From Apus apus (Eukaryota > Chordata > Aves > Apodiformes > Apodidae): DNA of 64,000 nucleotides. The notes beneath the pieces were generated by a model, which saw only the letters and a program-made list of their open reading frames with translations, was not told the origin of the DNA and did not search any database. Position 1 is the stretch's first letter; every line of letters starts with the position of its first letter. The position numbers and the translations under genes were made by a program. The DNA lies in assembly GCF_020740795.1 (NCBI RefSeq), contig NC_067290.1, forward strand, positions 20,469,001 through 20,533,000, given 5' to 3'. Shown piece by piece: positions 45,595 through 57,489 of the stretch.

Positions 45595-48500
45595 TGGTAA
45601 CCTTGTGGGGCTCTGATACCTCGTGTGCAGCTGGGAGGAGAGGTGAGAAAGCCTTGCTGCTGCTTTGCAGGAAGGAGAGGGGGAACATTTTGTGTCCAAT
45701 GCACATCTGGATGCAAAGGGGGGTCTCAGACCTCCTGGGAAGGTCTCAGAGATCTTCAGTGTTTCTGGTTTTGTTGTTTTGTTTTGTTTTTAATAGGAAG
45801 GTTTAGTTTGTGAATATTTAAGGAAAGTGTCTTTTGTCCCCTCCCAATTTTTAGTGATTTTAGCAGCTCCTCTTCAGTTTTCAGTCCTGGGTGCAGACAG
45901 GTAAAACAGTCAGGATTTTCCGGAGGGTGGAAAAACCAGAATAATAATTGAGCAATTATTGTTGTGTAACTGCAAAGCACCACTGGGGCTTGTTCTTAGG
46001 AAGACATGGCTGGGCTCTGTTTTCCCACACCTGAAATTTATAGAGCACTGCTCTGAGCACAGCAGGATTTCAGGGAACAGCTTGCCTTTTGAGATCAGAG
46101 GTAGTTTTTCCATGAGCCAGATCTGGTGAGAGGAGTCTGGCTGGCAAGGAACAGGATGTAATTCCAGGTGTACCTGACCTGCGTGCACCATGGATTGGAA
46201 CAGGGCTTCCAATCTGAACTGGGAGACAGCCAGTTTGACAGCTGTCTGTTAGGGGCACAGCCTCTCGGCTACCCAATTTATTTTAGTGAAATGGCTTTCA
46301 AACTTTTCAGATGAGAAGACCTTCTGGGTGTCACAGAAGTTCAGTAGAATAAAAAATTGTATTTATAACCTAAAAAATAGTTGAAGGACAATCCTGAGAA
46401 TCCCGGAGACTGTGGTTGCTTCTGTGTCCTTCCCAAGTGAAGATCAGCTGCTCAATCTGCAGCTTCAAAATGTAACCCAAGTGACACTCTGCAATATTTG
46501 TACTGCCAGAGCTGACAAGGAGCCAGGGAAAAATGGGATGTTTTACAGCTGAAGTGCCTGCAGGAAGGGCCAGCACTGGTGTCATGAGGAACCTTTCAGG
46601 GGATGTTCTTGTGGTGGAGCTTTCTGGAGGAAACAAAACCTGTCTGTAGCTGGCTAGTGCCAGATGCCTCAGAGTAATGACAGTGTTAGCAGTAAACAGT
46701 TTTAATTTATACAGGTGACATTTAAAATGCAAATCAGACCTTAAGATAATTGCTGGAAATAAGGAAGCCTCTGTTGGTTTAGGGAATATTTCCAGTTTCT
46801 ATGGAAATTATTTATAATGCAGTGAGATCAATGAAGAAGCTCATGTCTTAGAAGACTTGGCTGGAGCTGCTCCTCTGTAGACTCAAAAGATTTCTTTAAA
46901 GTGAACACGTGGGGACAGGAGCTGGCGGTCAAGGTCAGGGGAATGAAGTACTCAAAGCTGGTGAAAAAGATGATTTTTCTCTTGTCGTGGCAAATGCAGA
47001 TGGGCCAAAGTGAGACAACATTGCTGCAGGTGCGTGTGTGTCTAACCCTGCCCCCGGAATGAAGTGGCATCTCTGCTGGCCGTTTAGGGAGCAGTTCTCA
47101 TGTTCGTGCTTTTACACATGGTGTTGCAAGAGAGAGGGCTCAAGGCTGAAGCAGCGTTTTGTTGCCCAGATCTGGAGGCTGTGGGGTGTGGTGAATTACC
47201 CAGCAGATCTGCTGCTTGGTTTTGCAGCTTCAGTAAATATACCTTTTTGGGGCTTTGCAAGCAGCTGGGAAGAAACGATGCTGCTGAGAACTGTGGGGTT
47301 CCCAGGTGGAGCCCCAGGTCCCGAGCAGCCCTGACCTGCCTTTTGTCTTCTGCTGCCACCTGTGCCTTCCCTCTTCTGGTGCCGGGTTGTGCAAAGGAGA
47401 CCCGGGCTGCCTGGGCTGATGGCCCATCACATTTTCATGCGGTTTGTGTTGTTGAATGGGCTTTGGAGTGCTCTGCAGTGACCTCCTCTAAAGCAATTAT
47501 TTCCTCCTTGCGGTGGGTGAATGATCCCAGAGGGCATCCTCCCGGGGACCTCAGCCTCTTTATCTGATTTAGAACAGATTTCTCTGCTCTTTACAACCAC
47601 CAATCTTGTTTTCTGCTTTGATTTAATCTTCCTCTACAGAAGCTGAACTTTGAGCTAGAAACTTTGGGCTTTTTTATTATTTTTTTTTTAAATGGTAATT
47701 GTCTGAGTGATTTATTTTTCCTCCTGCAAACATTTTAATTTACTTGATATTCATCCTTCTTTGTATGTTGCTTCCAGGTTTATTATTCCAGGTTTCAGCT
47801 GTTCACCCAGTTAGCTGTAAGATACGATCTGGGTGTTTCCATCTCAATGATTTCTCATTAGTCCATGTGGGTGGAAACGTGTGACACACGGGGCTGTGTG
47901 TGCTCCCACCACAGGGGGTATAAAAGGCATCTTTTGGATACAGAAGATGAACAAAAATGCAATTCTGAGTAGAAAACGGACAGCTTGTGGAATTTTTGCT
48001 TGCAGTTTGCACAACTCCTCAAGGCATTTGTGAAGGTGTGAGTGGCAGAAGGTGAGAGTGCAGGGCAGGGATGGAGCTCCCTGTGCCCACAGGCTGCACG
48101 GGCCGCTCAGGGGGACGAATGTTCAGCAGGTGACAGGTGTCAGCTCTGTTGGCTTCCACCAGTGCTGATCAATGCCAGGCTCCTGCTTCTCCTGCTAAAC
48201 CTGTTACTCCTGTGTTCCCAGGTTTAGGTGGAGCACAGCTGCCTCAGGGGGCAATGCTGTGGCCACAGGGTAATGGGAGGCTGAGCCTGGATGTGGGGAG
48301 GAGATGAAATGGGTTCCTCTCTCAGCTGGCCAAGCTCCTGTTCCTGTGTGTTGCAACTGCATCACCTGTGGTCTCACATCCCCCACTCCACCCCCCCGTG
48401 CCCTGCCAGCAGGGTTGTGAGACACTATCATACCTTTGTTGAGCCTTTATGGCTGTATTTCCAGTAAAGAAGTGTTCCTTTCCCTACCTAGGTGCCGTTG

Positions 48501-48755
48501 TGTAAGGAAAGACAAACTTACCCCATCTTTATACATGTATTCTAGTCTGTAACTACTTACACAAGCAATCACCCCTCCCTGGCTGTCACCCCCCTGTTGG
48601 TTTCTCTTCTCACCTGGCAGGTTCATTTCAGCTCCCTCCAGGCTCTGCCTGACCTCAGAAGTCCTCACACAGCTCATTCATCTACCCCAGCGCTCCTGCT
48701 ACCATGAGAGCGGGAGTGGAAAGTTCTGTGCATTTGTTTGGGGCCAAGCCCCTTG
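45595..48755. other. Intergenic DNA with an isolated TATA-box match
   Basis: No gene is recognised. A TATAAAAG consensus TATA box lies at 47919-47926, with no convincing ORF downstream. A T/G simple stretch occupies 45769-45794. A poly-T/A patch lies near 47671-47692. Confidence 0.5.
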
Positions 48756-49075
48756 CAAAGGTGTAAATGGATGCAAATCAGTAGATTTTAGTTGGCTGCC
48801 TACTAGTGTGAGCTTGGAATCTGGCATATGCAAGAGGTAGCTCATATATTATTCATTTTAATGTTGTATCTTTATTCTTTGAATTGCCTGTACCAGAAAG
48901 GCAGCCACATGCTGTTACGTCTCCTCTGTCTTTAATTGGGCCTTCTTACAAAGTTTAAATATGTTTTCCTATTCACATTAACAACTTGAAGTTGCACTTC
49001 ACATTAATGGTTTTATTAAGTGATCAATTGTTTTTGCAGGTTAGAGAGCTCAGCAAATCCATAAGCTATTTACAG
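48755..49075. promoter_or_regulatory. Candidate regulatory element with a perfect octamer
   Basis: ATGCAAAT, the exact POU octamer, lies at 48771-48778. It is followed by about 300 bp of unique AT-rich sequence with CATTTTAATG, CTTTAATTGGG, CACATTAACA and CACATTAATGG. Conservation was not tested. Confidence 0.38.
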
Positions 49076-49100
49076 TAAAACCCGTGACCAGCAGCTGGCG

Positions 49101-49116
49101 GCTCAGAGCTCTGAGC
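49101..49116. repeat. 16-bp perfect palindrome GCTCAGAGCTCTGAGC
   Basis: The sequence equals its own reverse complement. It is followed directly by GCTGAGAGCTCTTC, a further partial copy of the AGAGCTCT core. Confidence 0.85.
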
Positions 49117-49119
49117 GCT

Positions 49120-52100
49120 GAGAGCTCTTCACCTTTGCTGGTGCTTAGAACAGTTCTAAATTCTTAACTACTTCTAAATAATGTATAAAAACCAGTATAA
49201 CAGGCCTATCAGTGTATTTATCCCCCTTTCACAGCAACCTGTGGATGGAGGGCAAGCTGACTGTGAGCAGTGCTCCTGCCCCTCACTGCCAGTGACTGGT
49301 GTCCCCGTCACCGACCTAGAATGACGCAGGAATTGGCACAACACACACCTCTTTGCTTTGATGCTGAAGATGAGGTAGGACCTGGCAGCAATGCTGAGGG
49401 CTTCCCTGCAGCTGGGACTCTTAAAGCAGTCCTGTGCTGAACCCTCAAACCCCGTTGAAAGAAAAGTTGGACAGAAGCAGCTTCTCATCCAAAGGATCGT
49501 TGACACCAGTCGGTGTGTTGCTGGCTGGGAATGGGGGTGGGTTAAGGAAACCAGTGTTTCTGTCCTAGGAGGAAAAAGGATGCTTCTACTCCCTCTGCAA
49601 AGAAGTTGCTTCAAGACTGACGTCCCCTTTGGGTCCCAGAGAAGCCACAGTAATAACCAGTAAGGACACTGTTCTGTCCTATGGAACAAAAGGAGCCACT
49701 TAATGGACTCAAATGGGAGACGGTCTGAAAGGTTTTCATGTCACCCCAAGCTCTGCAGGAATGCTTGGGTTGGTCCAGCTCTGGCTGTCAGCAGCCAAGG
49801 CAGCAACCATAGTTCTCTGGCGTTGGGGTTTAACTCCTGGGAGGTTTGGTCAGTGAAAGCCAAGTTTCTGGAAGAAGCCAAGTAATTCCTGTCACCAGGG
49901 ATTTATGACAAGTTGCAGGAGAACATGTGGTGTGAAGGATGTGCTGCTGGAGTCACTCTGGTCCTGTTCCCCTGATGGGGAGGAGGTTTTCCTTCCAGGA
50001 CAAATAGGTCCTTGCTGTATCTGCTCTCATGCAAATGATCAATAGTAAAAACATTAAAAATAACAATGTTCTTAGATCTGCTTCTCTTTGGGAGGGTAGC
50101 AGTGGGCTGTTTTTGAAAGGCTGTTCAAACCCCAGCCCTATTACTGTAAAGCTGTTGTGAGCTGTCAGGTACAGCACCCTAATCTCCACCAGTTATTGTT
50201 ATACTTAGGAATTCAATATGAGTTTCATGAACTAAAGCACATTGATTAAAGGGTTGGCTTCCATACGAAGCCAAATAATCTCATTTTCACACTGCTGGCT
50301 CAACAAGTATTAGCTAATCATCCGGTATGAATGGCTTCAAAATACCACTTTGCTACTGTCAGCTGGCAGGCAGCCACTGATGGATTCCTGATGGGTGAAA
50401 AGCCACCAGGCTGTCACCCTGCAGCACTCACAGTCCCAAGCAGGACTGAGACCTCACTGCACACATGCATGTGGTGCCTGTCCTGCAAGCAACTGGGGAG
50501 GTGCAGGACAACCGAGGAAGCAGAGGGATGAAACAAGGAAAGGGCAAGAGGCTTGGTGTCACCAGTGGGCTGGATTTCTGTTTTAGAGCCTGCTCTCAAA
50601 TGATGAGACATGAATCCATGACTCCATGAAACGCAGCTGTCCCCAGCTGGGATTGGGTGGCTCTGGCACAAGTGACTGCACCAGTGAGTGGCTGTTGGGA
50701 GCAGAAAGTGAAGACCATGGGATGTGTCTGTAAGCTGGTGAGGAGTGTGGACATGCAGGGATCACCTGAACCCTGCCAGAGGTGAGGCCCCTGCTCCTGC
50801 AGGAGCTGCCAGGGGGTGTTACTGAGCACAGGCACCCCAGGCCTGCATTGCATGTATAATCTGAGTACACAGGGTGCAAAAGGAATTTAATTTAGGCATC
50901 ACAATTAAGGATACAATTATCTCTCATGTCTTGGGCTGATCTCCAGGTCATCGTAGCATTATCCTTTTTGATCTCATTATGAATTTAAAATATGCAATAA
51001 ATTGGCTCTTAATTCTATAGAAAAGGTCAAGCTTTCTTTCTGCAGGAGACAGGGGTGTATCTAATAGGAAGAGCTCAAGGACAAGGGAAACATTTGTTAA
51101 TGACTAAGGGAACGAGTGCCGTCCCACCTCCCAGGCCCATTGTGCAAGGACTTCAGCGTGTGCACAGCTTTTCCATGGGCAAATCCTGCCTGAAGAGTCC
51201 TTCCCAGGAGGTAAACTATGACCAAGGTAACAATGAGGCATTAGTGTTTCATCACAAAATATTCTTGGGTCATCCAGCAGTGGAGGAAGCCTGATCATGT
51301 GCACAGGGGTGACTTGAGCCTCAGGGAACGTCCGCAGTCCATTCCCTCAGGTGTTCTTGACAACCTGCTTGGGAAACTAGGTTAACAGGCCAGCTTGTGG
51401 TTAACAATAGCCTTGGCAAGTGGAGTGAGATTAATTGCACTATGCTGAGCTGTGTTGACTGCCCCGTGTTAAGTTTTGGTTTATCTAGTTTCTGCTCTGT
51501 TCTTTTGTTGTTTTTTTTACATTTTCAGTCAGAATTGTTACAAGTCTAACCTGCTATGTCAGAATAAAAGTGTCCATTCACAGAAAGCTTAGTGCAAGCA
51601 AGAGACAAATCTATAAATTGCTTATTTCCTCAAATACAGCATTACAGCAAAGCTGTACAGTGCTAGCTCTGCTGGGCTGGGATGCTGGGATGCTCCTGTT
51701 GACCTATGCAGGAGAGGCAGCCTCTTGGTGGCTGTTGGTGCATCACACTAAGTGCTGCTTATTCTGTACCAAATTAAAGCCTCAAGCACTGCACAGGCTG
51801 GATGTGATTCCCTGCGGAGTCAGTCAGGTTGTGTGGCTGGGCCACGCTCAGTCATTTTAGCAGTTGTGTTCCTGAGGCGTGGGGAGCAGAGTGTTACAAA
51901 CCCATGCTCAGGCACAGCTCTGGGAGCTGGATAAAATGAGCTGTAGGGCTTGGTGGCTGAGGGTTGCCCTGCCTCTGTCTGCCAGACAGAAAGCCTTCTA
52001 TAAAGAAAAACTCACTGAAATGAAGACTGGTCTATCTCTGGTTTGTTCCTGCAAATGGAATTAGTTAAATAATAAATCCCACTGATCAAGGTTTTAATAT

Positions 52101-52795
52101 AAACATAGAAATCCTTTGAAGTGTAAAAGGTGCTGCTAAAATGCTGCATTTGTGTAACTTAGGTAAACTCCAATTTAAAAGAAGGAAGATCAGAATTTTT
52201 ATCATTTATTGGTTGTTATATTAGCTTCTCATTTTTACACTTTCCAGAAGGCAAAAAAAGAAATCAAAATTGGACTTACTGCAGTATTCTCTGTTCAAAC
52301 ATTTTAATATATATTGCTTGGCAGTGCAAAGGACAGAGAATGATGTAGGCCTATCTTCTCTGCAGAAATGGATGGTCTGGGCCATGCCTGGGGAAGCACT
52401 GAGCATACCAAGCCCTGGCTGTGATGTGAGGAGCTGGCTGCATCTGTCCCACAGCACCAGTCACTGGGGTGCACTGGTGGGACTTATCCTCACCCACGGG
52501 GGACCTGCCCCTCTCTGTTCTCCAGCTTTGCCACCATGTCCCGGGTAAGGTGGGATGATTTGCAAACCCCTGATGCCCAAGGATCTTGAAGAGCCTGGCT
52601 CAGGTCTTGGTGAGGACTGGGGGGCACTGTGTCTGTGTGACAGTGCATGTCCACAGCCCTCCTTCCATCAGTTATTTTGAATCCTAATCATAATGAATAA
52701 GCTTATCCAGGAAATGCTTCACGATCTTAGGGCAGGCAAAGGGCTGGGTGTGCATTTTCCTGCAGCAAAGTCAGTCTTAGGAAAACACCCTGCAG
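49120..52795. other. Intergenic DNA with one AT-rich block
   Basis: No gene is recognised. The block at about 50878-51040 is AT-rich and unique, with GGAATTTAATTTAGG, TCACAATTAAGG, CATTATGAATTTAAAATATG and CTCTTAATTC. It is another weaker enhancer-like candidate. Confidence 0.45.
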
Positions 52796-52804
52796 AGACC
52801 CGTG

Positions 52805-52867
52805 TGGTTTTTGTTTGTTTGTTTTTGTTTTGTTTGTTTGTTTTGTTTTTTTTGTTTTGTTTTTTTT
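52805..52867 (+). repeat. (TTTG)n-type microsatellite grading into poly-T
   Basis: About 60 bases of T interrupted by single G every three to eight bases. The frames across it (52802-53098) are low-complexity F/C/V peptides. Confidence 0.92.
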
Positions 52868-53056
52868 AAGAAATCTGTATTCCTAACAAGCTGCAAAGAT
52901 GAAAAGTTTTCAACCTCCTCACGTTTATCTGTAGAAATATTCTGTGAGAGACAGCAAAGGGCTCAGCCCCTTGCACTCATTCAGCGTTTCCAGACGGATG
53001 AGCGCTGGGCTGGCGCTGGGACACGGCTCCTCCCGCGGGCGCCTCTGCGGGTTTCT

Positions 53057-53285
53057 TCACAGAGTCCCAGGATCACCAAGGCTGGAAAAGACCCTTAAGA
53101 CCCTCAAGTCCAGCCTATGACCAACATCAGCCATGGCACTAAGTGCCACATCAGCCTTCCCTTGAACACCTCCAGGGACGGTGCCTCCACCACTTCCCTG
53201 GGCAGCCCATCCCAAGGTGTGATCACCCTCCCCATGAGGAAGTGCTTCCTGATACCCAACCCAAACCTCCCCTGGGGCAGCTCTC
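53057..53285 (-). mobile_element. CR1 LINE fragment (3' end), minus orientation
   Basis: The sequence begins at CACAGAGTCCCAGGATCACC, a decayed reverse-complement CR1 tail, and continues CTGGAAAAGACCCTTAAGA, CTCCACCACTTCCCTGGGCA and ATGAGGAAGTGCTTCCTGAT. The last two blocks are typical of reversed CR1. The distal boundary is approximate. Confidence 0.9.
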
Positions 53286-53362
53286 GAATGATGTTAGCCT
53301 GCTCCTGCCAGTTTCAGCCTCTGGCTGTTAGGAAGCTGCGGTGGTTGGGGGGGTGGGGGCTG

Positions 53363-53426
53363 TGGCTGGGAATGGCGGTGGCTGGGAATGGCGGTGGCTG
53401 GGAATGGCGGTGGCTGGGAATGGCGG
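53363..53426 (+). repeat. 16-bp minisatellite, four copies
   Basis: Four identical head-to-tail copies of TGGCTGGGAATGGCGG. Perfect identity means a recent expansion. It produces the repetitive low-complexity peptides seen in the long frames on both strands. Confidence 0.95.
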
Positions 53427-53729
53427 TGCCGAAGGGCAGCGGAGCTCCCGGACGCGGCAGCAGCCCCTGCCGAGGGATGCGGGCGAGCATCCTCCGGTCC
53501 TCCCGCGGGGACGGGCTGAGACCCCCCGGCCCGCAGCTCCCCGGGCCCTGGGGTGGGCAAAGCTGCTCAGCACAGCCACGGGAAAATGTTTTAAATCTGC
53601 AACGTTCCCGTTTTTCTTTCCTGTTTTATTTTTTTTTTCCCCAAGGCAGGAAACGAGCAGGCTCCTTTCTCCAATCCAGGCACGGCGGGAGCTGAGCATT
53701 CCCGCGGGGCTGGGAAGTGGCTGAGAACA

Positions 53730-55675
53730 CCAGCCGAAGCCTGGTTTGCTTTGGAATTGGAAAGAGCAATCTGCATCCCCGTGTCCCCCCAGGGTCCTCG
53801 TGCTCCCCCCATGGCAGGGCTCGGTCCCAGGGAGGCAGCCAGGAGCCCCAGCTGCTCCAGGACTTCCCAGGCAGCCGCCTCTGTGCCTCAGTTGGGTTTT
53901 GGCTGTGGAAAAGGAAAAGCAGATGCTTGTTACTGCTCTAAAATAATGAATAACAAAACTCAGCTTACTTCGAGCTCTAAGGAGCCTTCTAGGGTAAGGT
54001 ATGGTTTGCATTAACACAGTAAAATACAGTAGTGATTCCAATCATTAAGAATTATTTAGATATATTTTCTGTGTATGCATCGAAGCACCCTTTTAAAAGT
54101 TGTTTTTGTTTTGCACCTGAGGTTGTGAACCTATTAAATTTCTAGAGAATGCCTTTCCTCTCATTTTGAGCACAAATAATTATTTTCATTTGCTGTTTTA
54201 GTTGCCTCATTCTTACTTTCCAGCACTTGTGACTCCAGCCCAGGATCCCGGCAGGTGCGTTTCTCTGGTGAATTTAGTGCTGTGTTTGTGTTGTAAATGC
54301 CACCACTTTCATTTCCTTCCCTCTCCAGTAGGAAAAAAATAAAAGAGTCAGCAATAAGGAAGGCGAGAGATCTCTGAAGCTGGGCCATAAAACCCCTGTT
54401 ATTGTTTATAGCCCTGGCTGGCCACTGAAATGCCACAGGAAAATGAGGGGGGGAAAGAGAGTAACAAATATTCGCTTGCTCTGACCGGGGAGAACTTTCC
54501 TACCAAGGGGGCTCATGGCTGCCCTTCTGCTCTATCAGCCAAAGTTATTTTTCCAGAAACCAGGCTTTCCAAGCCTGCTGCACCCCTTGGCAGCACAGGT
54601 GGGATTTCATGTGCCCCTTTTTGTTGTTTCTCAGCACAGCTGTGCTTCCCCAGCACGTTGCGCTCGCTGCGGGCAGTGATGCTGCGGCACCACTGGGCAC
54701 GGGTTGGTGTCTTTAATAGCTCTGTAGTTCTCCTCAGTTCTTCACCCCTTAAACGTCATTTAAGTCACACCTTGGTCCCACAGAATTGAGTAACGCAGAG
54801 AGGATGTTGCTGCCAATTAAGCCAGCCTGTGCTCTCTCTGGCTGGTGCCCAAGTATTTGCCATCCGTGGTTTCTGGCTGCAAAGGGGAAGGTTGGTCCCT
54901 GGTACAGCCCTGGGCACTGGACCTGAGGACCTGAGCTGGGAAGCAATGCTTCAGAAATGGCTTTTATTTTTTTTACTGTCTGGTTTTCTTGCTGTGCTGG
55001 CAAGTGTTGTGCTATAACTTGGCAGAGAAGGGCAGAGAGAAGTATCAAGACCCAGCTTTGGGGTGAAGTGGTGCCTTGCTGGTGTGACTTCAGGTGTTTC
55101 AGACCAGTTTTGGTTGTCTCATGGCTCCCACAGGAGTAACATGTTGCTGGTTTGTCTTCCCCCCCTCTCTGTGTGGTCCTCTGTGGTCTCCAGACAATGT
55201 GGAGAGTCCCTGCCCAAGACACAGCACCTTCCACTGGGGGTGGCAGCTGGGAGAGGTCTGGGTAGCTTCTGTGCTCTTCTTAAAATGCTCTGTGGCACAA
55301 ATGAGCCACATCCCATCTGCTTTTCAAGAAGGAAAATGTGAAGACTTCCCGCAGAGACATCTCTGTTGGATCTGAGCAGCTCTGTATTGCCTAGGGTTGG
55401 TGTTGGCTGTGCTTGGTCACTTGATGGATGATGCTACCTCCATAAACCCTACTCTGGTCCCCTCACCAATTACTGCCCATTCCTCAGCTGCAGCTCTCCC
55501 TTTGTCTCCTTCAGATTTGTCCTGGGGGTGTTTGCAGAGGGTGACCCCAGCCATTTCCACCTGGACTTGGGTGCCAAGCTGGTGAATCTCTCATCTTGGG
55601 TCAGATACCAAAACAATCCTTAATGCCTCAAACTGAGCTCTGCTTGACTACATAGCCCCTGTGTAGCATGACCTG
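53730..55675. other. Intergenic DNA, no recognised element
   Basis: No gene is seen. AT-rich unique sequence lies at 54000-54150. The open frames at 54430-54789 (+) and 54749-55234 (-) have no recognisable domain. Confidence 0.5.
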
Positions 55676-55679
55676 CCCT

Positions 55680-55960
55680 GCTAGACACTAATTAAGATTA
55701 CCTGTGTAGCAATTAGGCAATGTACCATTGATGGACATCTATTTAGTAAAGAGCTCAACTGCTTTATTAACATTAATGAACAGTGGTACTTTTTTTGCCC
55801 TTTTTACAAAGGTCATGCTCAAATTATTGCATTATCAGACTTAATTACAAGTTAATTTGTTGCTTGCCTGCCTTGCAGATGTTTGGGAAAACACATTTTG
55901 TGCTTCATATATCATACATCTGTGGGATTGCTCTTTATGCTATAGTAATATAGTCATTAT
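55680..55960. promoter_or_regulatory. Candidate regulatory element rich in TAATTA motifs
   Basis: Holds ACTAATTAAGATT (55688), GCAATTAGGCAAT (55709), TTATTAACATTAATG (55764), CTTAATTACAAGTTAATTTG (55840) and CAAAGGTCA (55808, nuclear-receptor half-site). Dense and non-repetitive. Conservation was not tested. Confidence 0.38.
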
Positions 55961-55969
55961 AGCTGGCCA

Positions 55970-57485
55970 AGGAGGATGGGGATAGGGAATGTTGATGAAT
56001 TATTTCTTAGTGCCTCGTCAGCCAAATCCATTAATGGTGCTGTTGCACTTTGCAGGATGCCATCCTGTCCCCAGCTGTATGTCATGCCTACCCTTACTTC
56101 TAGAAAAATAATAATCATGGGTTCCACCACTGCATGGGCTGAGCTGCTTGCTGGTCCTGCAGCACTGTACATGTCCTTTGGTGTTCCCTGCTCTTGTAAA
56201 AGGATCTCTGTGCCCTGTCTTGGTCCTGGCCAGCTAATTTACTCCACAGCACATTTTCTTGTCTCTTCTGAGTCCCTGGCTAAGAGCAGGTGGCCCACTG
56301 TGGGAAAACCACGTCCAAATCATCTTAACCAGTACTGGAGCCTGCTGGTATGTTTCTGAATGTAGGTTGAATGATTCTTCCATCAAACCAGTTTCCTCCC
56401 AAAGCAGTGGTGCCTGGGTGGGAGCAAAGTCCTCATGCTATCTCATCCCTGCAGGAATCACATGATTCCTAGTGCCTCTGGAGCCCCATTCCTGCAGCAC
56501 AACCACCCATCCAGGAAGGATCCTCATAAAGTCTGTTCTCTGCCTGGGGCGGGAGGAAGCTGCACGTTTCCCCAGGGCTGGGAGATGCTGCAGCCGGTGC
56601 CTTGGGTCGGGCTGTGGAGAGGGGCCAGCCCTGGCCCTCCCCGCCCAGGGGAAGGAGGCAATCCCAGCTCCAGAGCCTGCGGATGGAGCAGCCACCGCGG
56701 GAAAACCAGAGGGAAAAATCCTCTGCTGCAAAGCAGTGCAGATAAGCAGGAGGGGAAAAGGACTGCAAACCCTCCCCGGCCTGGGCACGGCGGCTGCCAG
56801 GGAAGTGACTTGCAGACACGGAGAGCTCAGGCTTCTAAGAGGCAAACAGTTCACATTCATAGTCACTTTACATTCAGGATTTGCAATCCCGAAAGGATCT
56901 TTACAGTAAATTACTTGCTGTAACCGGCAGATGTGTTGCTGCAGGGCGCGCTGCTGTGACTTGGAGTGGGTTTTCCCAGGCTGCAGGAGATGGCAGGTCG
57001 GCAGGGAGATGGGATGGCAAGTCGGCAGGGAGATGGGATAGCAATCCAGCAGCCACCACCGGCTGCTGCTTTTCTGTTTGTTTTTTTTTCCTTCTGTTTT
57101 CGCAAGAGGTCCCTTGCTCCTTGTAAATATTCCCAGGAGACAGAACAAGTGCTGCAGTCAGATAAGTCAGCATGAGCAGAATCCCATTATGGAGAGGGGG
57201 GGCTGGTAGGCTGTAGCTCATTACAATTTTCCAGAGGGCCCAGGCAAACTGTTGAAACACCATGTAAGCCATCCTAACAGCCCGGAACAGCAGAGAGGAT
57301 TGCTGGAAAGGACACGTGTAGAGATGCATGCGCTGCTCGGGTAACAGTTCTGCCTTTGCTCCAGGATGCTCTGTGCTCCTCTGGGATGGGGATTTGGGTC
57401 CTCTGGCTTCCTTTGGCCCCACAGCATCTGGCCCTGCTTGCTGGGCTTGGTTCTCTCGGTTGGCATGGGAGAGAAGTCAAAAAAG
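55970..57485. other. Intergenic DNA with a 24-bp duplication
   Basis: No gene is recognised. GC content is higher at 56520-56820. A tandem duplication of 24 bp lies at 56992-57039. The 236-codon minus-strand frame (56438-57148) shows no family resemblance and includes the duplicated peptide. Confidence 0.5.
56992..57039 (+). repeat. 24-bp tandem duplication
   Basis: Two adjacent units start GGCAGGTCGGCAGGGAGATG and GGCAAGTCGGCAGGGAGATG and differ at one base. Confidence 0.9.
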
Positions 57486-57489
57486 GAGC

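Larger units (their letters stand above)
52985..53720. promoter_or_regulatory. Orphan CpG-rich patch split by a CR1 insertion
   Basis: CpG-rich sequence on the left (GGATGAGCGCTGGGCTGGCG, CTCCCGCGGGCGCC) and on the right (53425-53560 and 53690-53720, with CCCGGACGCGGCAG, TCCCGCGGGGACGGGC and ATTCCCGCGGGGC) flanks a CpG-poor CR1. No known gene lies nearby. It could be the promoter of an unannotated non-coding RNA or simply a GC-rich minisatellite neighbourhood. Confidence 0.45.

Noticed and set aside
53328-54041. 237-codon minus-strand frame with a repeating IPSHRHSQ-type peptide
   Set aside because: The repeating peptide comes from the 16-bp minisatellite. The rest is in CpG-rich DNA with no domain.
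56438-57148. 236-codon minus-strand frame
   Set aside because: No recognisable motif, a repeat-derived peptide from the 24-bp duplication, and competing frames on the other strand.
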